From the NCBI GenBank assembly GCA_937886715.1, contig CAKZZD010000023.1, positions 1 to 22,321 of the forward strand: a stretch of 22,321 bases of DNA, in the 5' to 3' direction. Both the position numbers and the translations under genes were made by a program. Origin of the DNA: an uncultured Bacteroidales bacterium (GTDB taxonomy: Bacteria > Bacteroidota > Bacteroidia > Bacteroidales > P3). Below, in pieces: positions 14,081 through 20,747 of the stretch (positions are counted from its first letter, which is position 1; every line of letters starts with the position of its first letter). Below the pieces are notes generated by a model. It saw only the letters and a list, made by a program, of their open reading frames with translations, did no database searches and was not told the DNA's origin.

Positions 14081-15829
14081 TTATTGTTGTTTACGGTATT
14101 CTAAAATATTCATCTCCTCTAGTGTGTCAAGCAGCATTTTCAGCGCTGCATAGTAGCGTTCGTCATTGGCTTTGAGCACAGAAAGCACATTCAAGTACAC
14201 CACCACCACAGTGGCACCGCTATGGTTGAAGATCGCACGGGCGATGTGGTTGCGCTCTTCCTCAAGGCCAAAGCACTTACTGCTGTGGGTGGTGAACGTG
14301 AAGTTGAATGTGAAGTCCTTACGGGCGGCGGAATGGACAGTCACCTCGGCAGAGGCGGTGCGGAGACGCTCGCAGAACGACTCGACCCACTGGCGGTCGC
14401 CGTCGGCCACGTGCGAACCCTCGAAACGGTAGCCCTCCGTGCCTGTCGGCATCCCCCACTGTACCTCGATGTCGGCCCGTCCGCTGGCTCCGCTCGCCAG
14501 TATCAGCACACGCTGTCCGCGCCTGATGCGCCCCAAGTCGGCCACGTAGTCACTGAGGGCTTCCGGAGCGTCATTGTCAGCGACTTCCATTCTCGCGAAA
14601 CACTCGCCAGTGAGCTGGTTCACCTCAGTAGCGGCTCCGTATAAACGGCGCTCGCGGCTGATGATGTTGCAGTCGGGAAAGTTTTCGTCGAGGGTGGCCA
14701 TTAAGTGCGAGAGGCCATATTCGGTAGCCCCAATGGGGTTGATCAGCACCAGTTTCCGGTTCTCGTCCCATCGGCGGTAGCCGTAGCTGGTGTTGCTTTT
14801 CAGGTGGCGTTCCACCACCGTCAGATCGTTCGCACGCAGGTTCTCGTCGCTCTTCATCGGCCGCAGCCGCATATCGTCCGACGACCGCACGGCCTCCAGT
14901 ATCTCGTTGTCGGTGAGCATACAAATGGCGCGCAGATAGTCGACCGAGAGGTAGCGGGCCGGTGCCGAACGCGGATGCCCGTCGTCGCTCATCAGCAGGA
15001 GTTTCCTTTTGGAATGCTGCGACTCGAAGCGCTGGTAGAGCAGGGTGCGGCGTTCTGCCAGCTCCTCCTGCTTACGGGTCTCCTCAATAGTTTCGATGAA
15101 TCCGGACCCTATCAGTCCGGCCGGCACGGCGAAGATGGCAATGCCCAGCACGCCCACCAGCACCGCTATCACACGGCCCCAGAAGGTGACGGGCGGCGTG
15201 TCGGCGAATCCACCGGGGTCGCCGATGTACTGCATAAAGGCCCACAGCACGCTGCGCCAGCCGTTGTCGTAGACCTCGGGCTGCGCCTGGTGTTCCACGA
15301 AGAACAGCAGGAACGAGAGGATCAGCGTCACGATACCGAGGAACTGCAGCGAGATCCACAGCTCGCGCCGCTTGGAGCGGAAGGCGTCGCCCAGCAGGCG
15401 GAACGACTTCATATAGCGGAACACCCTCAGCAACCGGAACACCCTCAGCACCTTCAGCGCCGAGTATGGCACGGGGAAGAGCAGGGCGAGGTAAAAACTG
15501 TAGGTCGAAACGATGTCAATCAATCCGTAGAACGACAGACAGTAGCGTACACGGCCCCAGAAGCCCTTGTACTTGGGGTCCAGCAGGTCGGCGCACCAGA
15601 TGCGCAGTGTCACCTCGATGGTGAAGACCACCGTCGTGAAAATATCAATAGCTTTCAGCCACCCTCCGTAGCGCGTGCTGATGCTGTCGAAGGTGGAAAG
15701 GAACACCTCAACGGTACTGATGATGATCAGCCCGATGATGGCCCAGTCCACCTTGTTTTCCCACTGCCGCGTCTCCAACCGGTCATCGAAGACGCGGTTC
15801 AATTGCTTGCGAAACGATTGGATGACCAT
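14081..15829 (-). CDS. Voltage-gated-type ion channel with non-canonical pore filter and large C-terminal domain
   Basis: The 582-residue protein starts with a six-helix ion-transport module. S1 is about 28-47, S2 about 58-78 and S3 about 97-118. S4 (124-147) carries Arg/Lys every third residue (KVLRVFRLLRVFRYMKSFR), S5 is about 158-178 and S6 about 217-242. The pore loop between S5 and S6 reads MQYIGDPGGFADTPP, without the TVGYG-type K+ filter, so ion selectivity is open. After a charged linker (about 245-290) comes a cytoplasmic region of about 290 residues that I do not recognise; it has no obvious RCK or cyclic-nucleotide-binding signature. The ATG directly follows the stop of the coiled-coil gene with no gap. 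It is the last gene of the operon; the strong hairpin at 13963-13992 follows. Confidence 0.8.
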   Translation of the reverse strand: MVIQSFRKQLNRVFDDRLETRQWENKVDWAIIGLIIISTVEVFLSTFDSISTRYGGWLKAIDIFTTVVFTIEVTLRIWCADLLDPKYKGFWGRVRYCLSFYGLIDIVSTYSFYLALLFPVPYSALKVLRVFRLLRVFRYMKSFRLLGDAFRSKRRELWISLQFLGIVTLILSFLLFFVEHQAQPEVYDNGWRSVLWAFMQYIGDPGGFADTPPVTFWGRVIAVLVGVLGIAIFAVPAGLIGSGFIETIEETRKQEELAERRTLLYQRFESQHSKRKLLLMSDDGHPRSAPARYLSVDYLRAICMLTDNEILEAVRSSDDMRLRPMKSDENLRANDLTVVERHLKSNTSYGYRRWDENRKLVLINPIGATEYGLSHLMATLDENFPDCNIISRERRLYGAATEVNQLTGECFARMEVADNDAPEALSDYVADLGRIRRGQRVLILASGASGRADIEVQWGMPTGTEGYRFEGSHVADGDRQWVESFCERLRTASAEVTVHSAARKDFTFNFTFTTHSSKCFGLEEERNHIARAIFNHSGATVVVVYLNVLSVLKANDERYYAALKMLLDTLEEMNILEYRKQQ

Positions 15830-16090
15830 CTACTTTTTCTTTGCCCTTTCACGTTCGCGGGCGAGGCTTTCCTTGGCACTCTCGATCTGGCGCTTCAGGC
15901 TCTCGATGTGGCGGTCGTGGCTGGCGGCGTGCTCGATTTTCTGTTTGCGGTAGCTGGCCTTGCTACTGGTACTGGTGGCGTTCTTGATGTAGCCGGCATA
16001 GCGCTCGTTGTCGCGCTTCTTGGCCTCGCGCTCGTCGGCCACCTCCTTGCGGAGGTCAATAAGTTTCTTGCGGTAATATTCTACGCTCAT
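15830..16090 (-). CDS. Short charged coiled-coil protein
   Basis: The 86-residue protein is almost entirely helical and highly charged. It is rich in Lys, Arg and Glu, with heptad-like spacing in residues 1-32 and 48-84. A Ser/Thr-rich hinge (NATSTSSKAS) separates the two helices, and the protein ends in a basic tail. It has no signal peptide or membrane segment. I do not know a family for it. It lies in an operon between a conserved unknown gene (37 nt upstream) and the ion-channel gene (which starts at the next base). Close coupling makes it a candidate cytoplasmic partner or regulator of the channel; this is inference. Confidence 0.75.
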   Translation of the reverse strand: MSVEYYRKKLIDLRKEVADEREAKKRDNERYAGYIKNATSTSSKASYRKQKIEHAASHDRHIESLKRQIESAKESLARERERAKKK

Positions 16091-16127
16091 AATTGTTAGG
16101 GGTTTAAAGTTATTATTTATGGATTAA

Positions 16128-17033
16128 TCAAAGTTTACTGTTTCTGGGACACTGGAAGTGTACGCCTTCCAGATAGCCCTTTTGTGCAAAGAGTGTGCGG
16201 ATGCGGTTCCAAGCCGCGATATTGCCCTTTATTGTGGCATCGGGGCAGAGCTTGAACGACTGTTGCAGGTTGTCGGTGATGCAGTCGGCATATATGTCGA
16301 GCATCTCGGCCTGTGTGAGTGTCGGCCGGGCACAGCCTAGTTCGTTGCCTTTCAGCAACTTGCAGGGTACGAAACTGTACATAGTCTCGTATGGTTTGCT
16401 GGGCGACGCGCCATAGTAGAGGCGCATCAGCGATCCGTCTTTCTTCCATCCGGGCTCGTTCATTCCGAGGCCGATGCCCACAATCTCCGCATAGCCTTTC
16501 AAACCGGGGTCGAAATCCATACCTCCAAGCTCGTCGCAATAGTCCCTGTAGTCGCCCACCACGAACACTGTGTCGACCGCAAACAGCCCGTTTACCCTCG
16601 ATCCGAACAGCACCACGCTGCCCGGCAGCAAGTGTGCCAACTGCGTCGGTCCCGTCTTGCGCCTCTGCTGGCAGCAGCGGAAGAGAAACTGCTCGTGGAA
16701 CACAAAGGGGTCTGTGTTTTGACGGTAGCGACCCTTGCCATCTTTAATTGTCTCTGTCAAGTCAAGTGCCGGACGGTGAATCACGTGTGGCGAGCATCCG
16801 TCCTCTTTGGGGTTGGCAATGCGTGTGATGCGCGATTGTGGTTCCCACTCTCCCCAGAAGGTCAACTCATCGTCCACCAGCCGGCCTTTGTCCACATACT
16901 GCCCCTGGGCACAGATGAACTTGCGACGATGGCTGCCGTGATTCCACGGTACGATGTCCGTCTTGTTCCCCCTCGCGGGCTGATTCTCTATTCCCGGATG
17001 GATAAACTGCACAAAGGCAAGCACATCGTTCAT
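16128..17033 (-). CDS. Conserved protein of unknown function
   Basis: The 301-residue soluble protein contains strongly patterned motifs. FVQFIHPGIE is near the N-terminus, then PWNHGSHRRKF, then ELTFWGEWEPQSRI (about 55-68). HRPALDL, NTDPFVFHEQFLFRCCQQ and LLPGSVVLFGSRV follow, with DTVFVVGD after that. I recall similar sequences as a widespread uncharacterised bacterial family, but I cannot name it with certainty. The many conserved aromatic, His and Arg residues suggest ligand or nucleic-acid binding. It overlaps the upstream gene by 4 nt (ATGA), so the two are very likely translated together. No signal peptide or membrane segment is present. Confidence 0.78.
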   Translation of the reverse strand: MNDVLAFVQFIHPGIENQPARGNKTDIVPWNHGSHRRKFICAQGQYVDKGRLVDDELTFWGEWEPQSRITRIANPKEDGCSPHVIHRPALDLTETIKDGKGRYRQNTDPFVFHEQFLFRCCQQRRKTGPTQLAHLLPGSVVLFGSRVNGLFAVDTVFVVGDYRDYCDELGGMDFDPGLKGYAEIVGIGLGMNEPGWKKDGSLMRLYYGASPSKPYETMYSFVPCKLLKGNELGCARPTLTQAEMLDIYADCITDNLQQSFKLCPDATIKGNIAAWNRIRTLFAQKGYLEGVHFQCPRNSKL

Positions 17034-17782
17034 ATGGTGTAATCTTTTTTGATTTGCATTAGCTTCTCCTCAAGAGTCTCTTTCTTGATGGAGAACGGGC
17101 CTGAAATGTTATTGAATCCCCAGATGACAACACATCCACTCTTCGTCTTTCCGACCCTCAGATAGTGGCTGCCTTTATCGGCATCGCCAAGGTAGGCCTT
17201 GAAAGCTATAGGGAACTGCTCTTTCACCACAGCGCTGTTGGCCGAAACCAGCACCACTTCAGGCTTCAATACTTTCATCAGGCCCTCATAGAGGCCATTC
17301 GACTGTTCGTCGATATACCGCTTCTGTTCTGGTGAAAGACCGCTCCATGTAGGGTCGGTGGCGATTGGAGTATAGATGTCGATATGGATAGCGCGGTTTG
17401 GCATCTGGGGCTTTGCATAATAGCTCGCCTCCAGCGGATTCAGCACTTTCTCGAAATGGTTGAACCACTTAGTGTAAGGCTTGGTCTCAAAGTATGCGTT
17501 CATCGCATTGGTGTAAGCCTCCACATCTTTGGAACTAAGGGTTGCCTTGTTGTGCAGCCCTGCCGCAAGGGGGAAGCGGTCCAGATCTTCGGGAAACTCC
17601 TTCAACGATGGATTCAGTCCCACGGTGACAATCTTCCTTTCTGATTTCTTGTAGGCTTCCATATCACCGAACCATAGTATGGGTATTGAACCACGCACCA
17701 GAAAAGCCTTCTTTTCAGGGCTTTCCATTAAGTCGCGATGGATATTCCAGCCTCTTTTGATAATGTCCTCAATCGTTTTCAT
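17030..17782 (-). CDS. Hypothetical protein, possibly uracil-DNA-glycosylase-like fold
   Basis: The 250-residue soluble protein has a segment IVTVGLNPSLKEFP (about 51-64) resembling motif I of the uracil-DNA-glycosylase superfamily (G-x-N-P-S/G). A central HIDIYTPIATDPTWSGL and a buried-strand segment LKPEVVLVSANSAVV (about 168-182) resemble core strands of that fold. The C-terminus (HYLRVGKTKSGCVVIWGFNNISGPF) could hold the late His/loop motif. I put this assignment as tentative; no catalytic activity can be claimed. It is the first gene of the four-gene operon. No TAnnTTTG box is visible on its strand within the 400 nt upstream. Its start at 17782 is followed at once by a charged helix. Confidence 0.72.
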   Translation of the reverse strand: MKTIEDIIKRGWNIHRDLMESPEKKAFLVRGSIPILWFGDMEAYKKSERKIVTVGLNPSLKEFPEDLDRFPLAAGLHNKATLSSKDVEAYTNAMNAYFETKPYTKWFNHFEKVLNPLEASYYAKPQMPNRAIHIDIYTPIATDPTWSGLSPEQKRYIDEQSNGLYEGLMKVLKPEVVLVSANSAVVKEQFPIAFKAYLGDADKGSHYLRVGKTKSGCVVIWGFNNISGPFSIKKETLEEKLMQIKKDYTI

Positions 17783-17798
17783 AAGAGGAGTTGTTTAT

Positions 17799-17829
17799 TT
17801 TGTCAGTTTAAATATTATATGTAATTTTG
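17799..17829 (+). promoter_or_regulatory. Full-consensus plus-strand promoter with no gene behind it
   Basis: TTTG (17799-17802) is followed by exactly 19 nt and TAATTTTG (17822-17829). It points away from the minus-strand gene that starts at 17782 and into the gene-free region. A transcript from here would pass through the dyad and inverted repeat. Confidence 0.6.
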
Positions 17830-17930
17830 CAGTTGGTTTGCAAGATTGCATAAGAAGTATTGTATTATTTGCAAGAAATTTTTGTCCTTTCTTCGTGTTT
17901 TGTCAATATCATTGATTTTTTTTCTTATGT

Positions 17931-17945
17931 TACTGAAATTCAGTA
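17931..17945. promoter_or_regulatory. Perfect 15-nt dyad, operator-like
   Basis: TACTGAA-A-TTCAGTA is a perfect 7+7 dyad around one central A. The size and symmetry suit binding of a dimeric regulator. It lies 34 nt before the large inverted repeat. Confidence 0.5.
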
Positions 17946-17979
17946 TAAAATAGTATTGTATGCATCTATATAGTACTTG

Positions 17980-18035
17980 TTTTGGTGATCATATTCACCA
18001 AATATTATTATTTTTGGTGAATATGATCACCAAAA
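17980..18035. repeat. Large inverted repeat made of two operator-like dyads
   Basis: Two 23-bp arms (17980-18002 and 18013-18035) are exact reverse complements, separated by a 10-nt AT spacer. Each arm is itself a dyad of the form TTGGTGA-N6-TCACCAA. The right arm ends 5 nt before a TATCTTTG promoter box, so a protein bound there would cover the -33 region. Confidence 0.9.
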
Positions 18036-18040
18036 TCACG

Positions 18041-18048
18041 TATCTTTG
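18041..18048 (+). promoter_or_regulatory. Plus-strand -7 box next to the inverted repeat
   Basis: TATCTTTG followed by CG is a typical Bacteroidota -7 box. Transcription would begin at about 18053 and run into DNA that is antisense to the minus-strand gene ending at 18194. Confidence 0.6.
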
Positions 18049-18193
18049 CGCCGGATGTTAATACTCGACAACTTCTACACACTGCTGGCATAACGCATGT
18101 GATATCCTGCAATAATACAACATTTCAAAGAACACTCTTTTGATTTAGAACCCGGAGAGTGGTCTCCCGCCCTCCGGATTGGTTTGGATGTGA
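18049..18193. other. Gene-poor stretch after the inverted repeat
   Basis: The only plus-strand reading frame at the expected start is a 12-codon one (18055-18093, M-L-I-L-D-N-F-Y...), which could be a leader peptide or chance. A 6-bp CCGGAG/CTCCGG hairpin around 18152-18177 is not followed by a U-tract on either strand. I see no other gene. Confidence 0.5.
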
Positions 18194-19447
18194 TTAAATT
18201 CTCCCTGCGTCCTTGAGCATGGAATCGTCCTTCGACAGTTTGCTGTCGTCGGCTAGAGCAACCTGGACGTTGATGCCGAAGATGGACTTCATCTTGTACT
18301 CGAAGTCCATGACTTTCATGTCGTTCTTGGCCTCAAATTCGCCCACTTCGGTTGCATCGCTGGTGGTGCGCAGCTTGGCGAGGATGGCATTGGGATGCGC
18401 CTTCTTACCACTGGGCTCGTAGACCCGCAGTCCGGCATTGAATGCCTCACGGAACTGTCTCTGCAATGTATTGACAGTCATACGGCCGTCGACGTGGAAC
18501 GAGTAGTCGGGCAGGTACTCAATCTCATACTCTCCGCGCCCTTTGCCGCGCCCGATGTTCTCGAACGATGCTACCTCGATACCGAGAGACTTGGCCTGCT
18601 CAACGATTTTTGGGAAAATACCTTCTGACCAAGTTATCTTGTACCATATCACCTCAGTGCCGTCCTCAAGGGTGAAAAACCAGTCTGTCGTATTGAGCCA
18701 TTCGATAGTACGCTCATCACCTTCAGCGGTGGCCTTCTCAAGATAGACTTTTTTGTCTATTAAAGATTCCTTATATGTCTTTGTTGAAGCAAAAAGTTCG
18801 CGTGGGAATGCCTTGTTGAGGTCTTCAAGCGTTGCGCTCGGATGTATTTTGGTGTAGGCATCGGCAATACCCAGAGCGGTCCAGCCTTTGGCCTTTCCGT
18901 GAACTTTAATCTTGCTCTCGCCTTCGTTCATCGGGGTTATTATATTTTTCTTTTCTGTAGGTTTTTCTTCATGAGTAGATGTCGGTTGTTCAACGACTTC
19001 CGATTCTTCTGTGGCCGGAGTTCCCATGATGTTGTCGCCGTAGAAGACGACACCACCTCTAGCGTGAGCGATCTTGTCGACGGGTTGTCCCACCATTGGG
19101 TCGTTGAACTCAAGGTACCCCTCAAAGCCGAAACGTCCATCCTCGTTGGGACCGAGCCATTTGGTGATATGATAGCATGCTACTATTTTGCGCTCGCGAG
19201 CAGCATAACTATAGGCATATTCAAGTGTTTCAATGTTTGCTTTTGCTGCAGACATCTTCCACCATCCGCGGGTGCGGTCGTAGAGTTGCTGTGGGTCTTG
19301 GAAGAACTCGGTAATCTTAAATATAACCGATTTCGGCTTGAAGTTGACGGTGCTTTCTTCCTCCTCCTGTGGGATGTTCTCAACATGAATTTCGGCGGGA
19401 GCACCTTTCAGGCCGGAGATGGCGGCACCTTCTTTCTCCACTTTCAT
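18194..19447 (-). CDS. Multidomain tail of a TerY-like VWA protein (separate ORF after an in-frame TAG)
   Basis: This 417-residue frame has three parts. Residues about 40-140 form a compact domain (FKITEFFQDPQQLYDRTRGWW ... GRFGFEGYLEF) that I judge PUA/ASCH-like, tentatively. Residues 178-312 are a domain shared with the OmpA-like protein at 21121-22137 (ALGI-AY--IHP, AFPRE-FASTK, EGDER, FTL-DGT, W-FP--VE-AK). Residues 315-417 are the two-copy module seen at 20748-21050 (FREAF-LRVY, GINVQVALADDS). The frame is the same as that of the VWA gene upstream, and the 18 codons after the TAG plus the first 20 residues here match the usual end of TerY proteins (SSFFKWISDSVASGKMKV). The ATG at 19447 is thus probably not the original start. 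The intact protein would have 596 residues. Confidence 0.7.
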   Translation of the reverse strand: MKVEKEGAAISGLKGAPAEIHVENIPQEEEESTVNFKPKSVIFKITEFFQDPQQLYDRTRGWWKMSAAKANIETLEYAYSYAARERKIVACYHITKWLGPNEDGRFGFEGYLEFNDPMVGQPVDKIAHARGGVVFYGDNIMGTPATEESEVVEQPTSTHEEKPTEKKNIITPMNEGESKIKVHGKAKGWTALGIADAYTKIHPSATLEDLNKAFPRELFASTKTYKESLIDKKVYLEKATAEGDERTIEWLNTTDWFFTLEDGTEVIWYKITWSEGIFPKIVEQAKSLGIEVASFENIGRGKGRGEYEIEYLPDYSFHVDGRMTVNTLQRQFREAFNAGLRVYEPSGKKAHPNAILAKLRTTSDATEVGEFEAKNDMKVMDFEYKMKSIFGINVQVALADDSKLSKDDSMLKDAGRI

Positions 19448-19501
19448 TTTGCCGGAGGCAACCGAGTCGGATATCCATTTGAAGAATGAGCTGATTGTCG
19501 C

Positions 19502-19984
19502 CTAATCAGCCGTATCGAGTCGTATTACATATGGAGTGACGGTTTTAAGGGCGTCAACATTGGCGCCAGTGCCGGCCGCACATCCCACCACAACACCCAT
19601 CTTGTTGCTGTTGAAGTCGGCAAGTACGGAATCAACATTTCCCACATCACCATCGGTCATGATGAACACAAGTGGATAGTAGTCTGAATTGGCAACCACC
19701 TCGCTTTTCATCTTTTGAGATGCAAGAGCAAGAGCACTGCTTAGATTTGTACCACCCGAAGCATACAGTGATGGTGTGCGGAAATTATCGAGGTCGGTTA
19801 AGGGAACCACCTGCTTTGCGCTGCTTTCATATGTGATAACACTGATATATGCGCAGTCTTTAGCCTGAGGCTCTGATTTGAGCGAAGAAACAAGAATCTC
19901 GATGCCCTTATTGACGGCATTAATTGGTTCGCCAGACATTGAGCCAGAGACATCCAATAGTAGGTAGATAGGTAATCTCTTCAT
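19502..19984 (-). CDS. TerY-like von Willebrand factor A domain protein, cut short by TAG
   Basis: The 160-residue product begins MKRLPIYLLLDVSGSM, the hallmark of TerY-type VWA proteins. The complete metal-ion-dependent adhesion site is present: D11-x-S13-x-S15, T79 in SGGTN and D111 in MTDGD. TerY proteins are cytoplasmic and occur in Ter (tellurite/chemical stress) systems, where their VWA domain is thought to organise protein complexes. The sequence ends RLDTAD-stop. In relatives, as I remember them, this is followed by S-A-S-I--FFKWVS, and after the TAG the same frame here encodes A-T-I-S-S-F-F-K-W-I-S. The stop therefore lies within the VWA domain's last helix. It is either a nonsense mutation (one base from a Ser codon TCG), a readthrough site, or a sequencing error. 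Confidence 0.85.
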   Translation of the reverse strand: MKRLPIYLLLDVSGSMSGEPINAVNKGIEILVSSLKSEPQAKDCAYISVITYESSAKQVVPLTDLDNFRTPSLYASGGTNLSSALALASQKMKSEVVANSDYYPLVFIMTDGDVGNVDSVLADFNSNKMGVVVGCAAGTGANVDALKTVTPYVIRLDTAD

Positions 19985-20020
19985 TTGTGGTATATTTATT
20001 AAACGTGTTTATTGAATTCC

Positions 20021-20035
20021 TGTGGGTAAGCCACA
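20021..20035. other. Small spacer hairpin before the VWA gene, with flanking direct repeat
   Basis: TGTGG-GTAAG-CCACA forms a 5-bp stem without a U-tract. The decamer ATTCCTGTGG occurs at 20016-20025 and again at 20045-20054. Confidence 0.4.
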
Positions 20036-20055
20036 ATTTGGTTTATTCCTGTGGT

Positions 20056-20451
20056 TTATTTCCACTCATCTTTTTTACAGCCGTCGGCCTCGCACTTCTT
20101 GTTGAAGGCGTTGAGTGTCATGGTATCGGCAGAGCCTGAGGTATAGTACCTTCTGCCTTCTTTGGTAGTATAACAAACTTGAGCATAAAGGCCAAATATC
20201 TGCTCAAATTCCTTTTCAAGGGTCTTCACCTGTTTGTTGCCGGTGATGGTGATGTCGCCCGGTGCCACCTTGGTTCGTACTGCCGCAATAGTCTTGCTGT
20301 AGTCCACCTGAGTGATAGTGCCACCATTAGCTACAATGGCTTTGGCCTCCATGGGGAATATGCCGAGGCGGATATACGGATATTTCTTATTAAACTCTTT
20401 TACGAGTGTTTCGACCTTCTTGTTGCCGGTCACGCTGATACCTTCTGCCAT
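20056..20451 (-). CDS. Two-copy module protein of unknown function (131 aa)
   Basis: The protein has 131 residues and consists of two related halves. The first begins ISVTGNKKVETLVKEFNKKYPYIRLGIF, the second ITITGNKQVKTLEKEFEQIFGLYAQVCY, so each half is a strand, a helix and a strand with the signature I-x-[IV]-TGN-K-x-V-x-TL-x-x-x-F. A linker of about 30 residues, D-Y-S-K-T-I-A-A-V-R included, lies between. No signal peptide or membrane helix is present. The same architecture occurs at 20748-21050 and at the C-terminus of the VWA-linked protein. I remember similar uncharacterised proteins in other Bacteroidales but cannot name a family. The beta-alpha-beta pattern recalls a small beta-grasp or ferredoxin-like fold; this is speculation. 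Confidence 0.8.
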   Translation of the reverse strand: MAEGISVTGNKKVETLVKEFNKKYPYIRLGIFPMEAKAIVANGGTITQVDYSKTIAAVRTKVAPGDITITGNKQVKTLEKEFEQIFGLYAQVCYTTKEGRRYYTSGSADTMTLNAFNKKCEADGCKKDEWK

Positions 20452-20481
20452 AATTGTTTATTTATAATGTAATATCTGATA

Positions 20482-20499
20482 AACCGATGTCCGTCGGTT
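20482..20499. other. Small spacer hairpin
   Basis: AACCGA-TGTCCG-TCGGTT forms a perfect 6-bp stem in the 60-nt gap between the 52-aa gene and the 131-aa gene. No U-tract follows on the coding (minus) strand, so it is not a clear terminator. Confidence 0.4.
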
Positions 20500-20511
20500 A
20501 GTTTATTTGTT

Positions 20512-20670
20512 CTAGAAACCGAATTTCTTGAGGGTCTTGTTTATTTTTTCAATTTTGTCGCCGGTTTCTTTGACTTTTTTGCCGGTGGTCTTGACTTTAT
20601 CGCTATTGATAAATTCGCCGACCTTTTTGATTTTTTTACCGTCTTTGATAAGTGTACTTGCAAGACCCAT
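20512..20670 (-). CDS. Lys-rich 52-aa peptide
   Basis: A short frame from ATG at 20670 to TAG at 20512-20514 encodes 52 residues, beginning MGLASTLIKDGKKIKKVGEF and ending INKTLKKFGF. About a third of the residues are Lys, with regular G-x-K-[IV] spacing (DGKKIKKVG, TGKKVKETGDKIEKIN). It would form an amphipathic basic helix. It lies in line within the operon with spacers of about 60-77 nt on both sides, as do its neighbours. I know no family. It could be a nucleic-acid or membrane-binding peptide, a toxin-like peptide or a structural linker. No signal peptide is evident. Confidence 0.6.
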   Translation of the reverse strand: MGLASTLIKDGKKIKKVGEFINSDKVKTTGKKVKETGDKIEKINKTLKKFGF

Positions 20671-20700
20671 AATCAAATGTTTTTAATAGGTGAAACAATA

Positions 20701-20731
20701 GGCAGTGGCGAGCCGTTTGCCCACCACTGCC
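20701..20731. other. Spacer hairpin with 8-bp stem
   Basis: GGCAGTGG (20701-20708) and CCACTGCC (20724-20731) pair perfectly around a 15-nt loop, in the gap between the 100-aa and the 52-aa genes. The minus strand continues TATTGTTTC, which is only a weak U-tract. Confidence 0.5.
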
Positions 20732-20747
20732 GTAGGTTGCCAATGGC

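Noticed and set aside
14705..16099. Plus-strand open frame of 464 codons opposite the channel gene
   Set aside because: A shadow of the channel and coiled-coil genes; low complexity and no family pattern.
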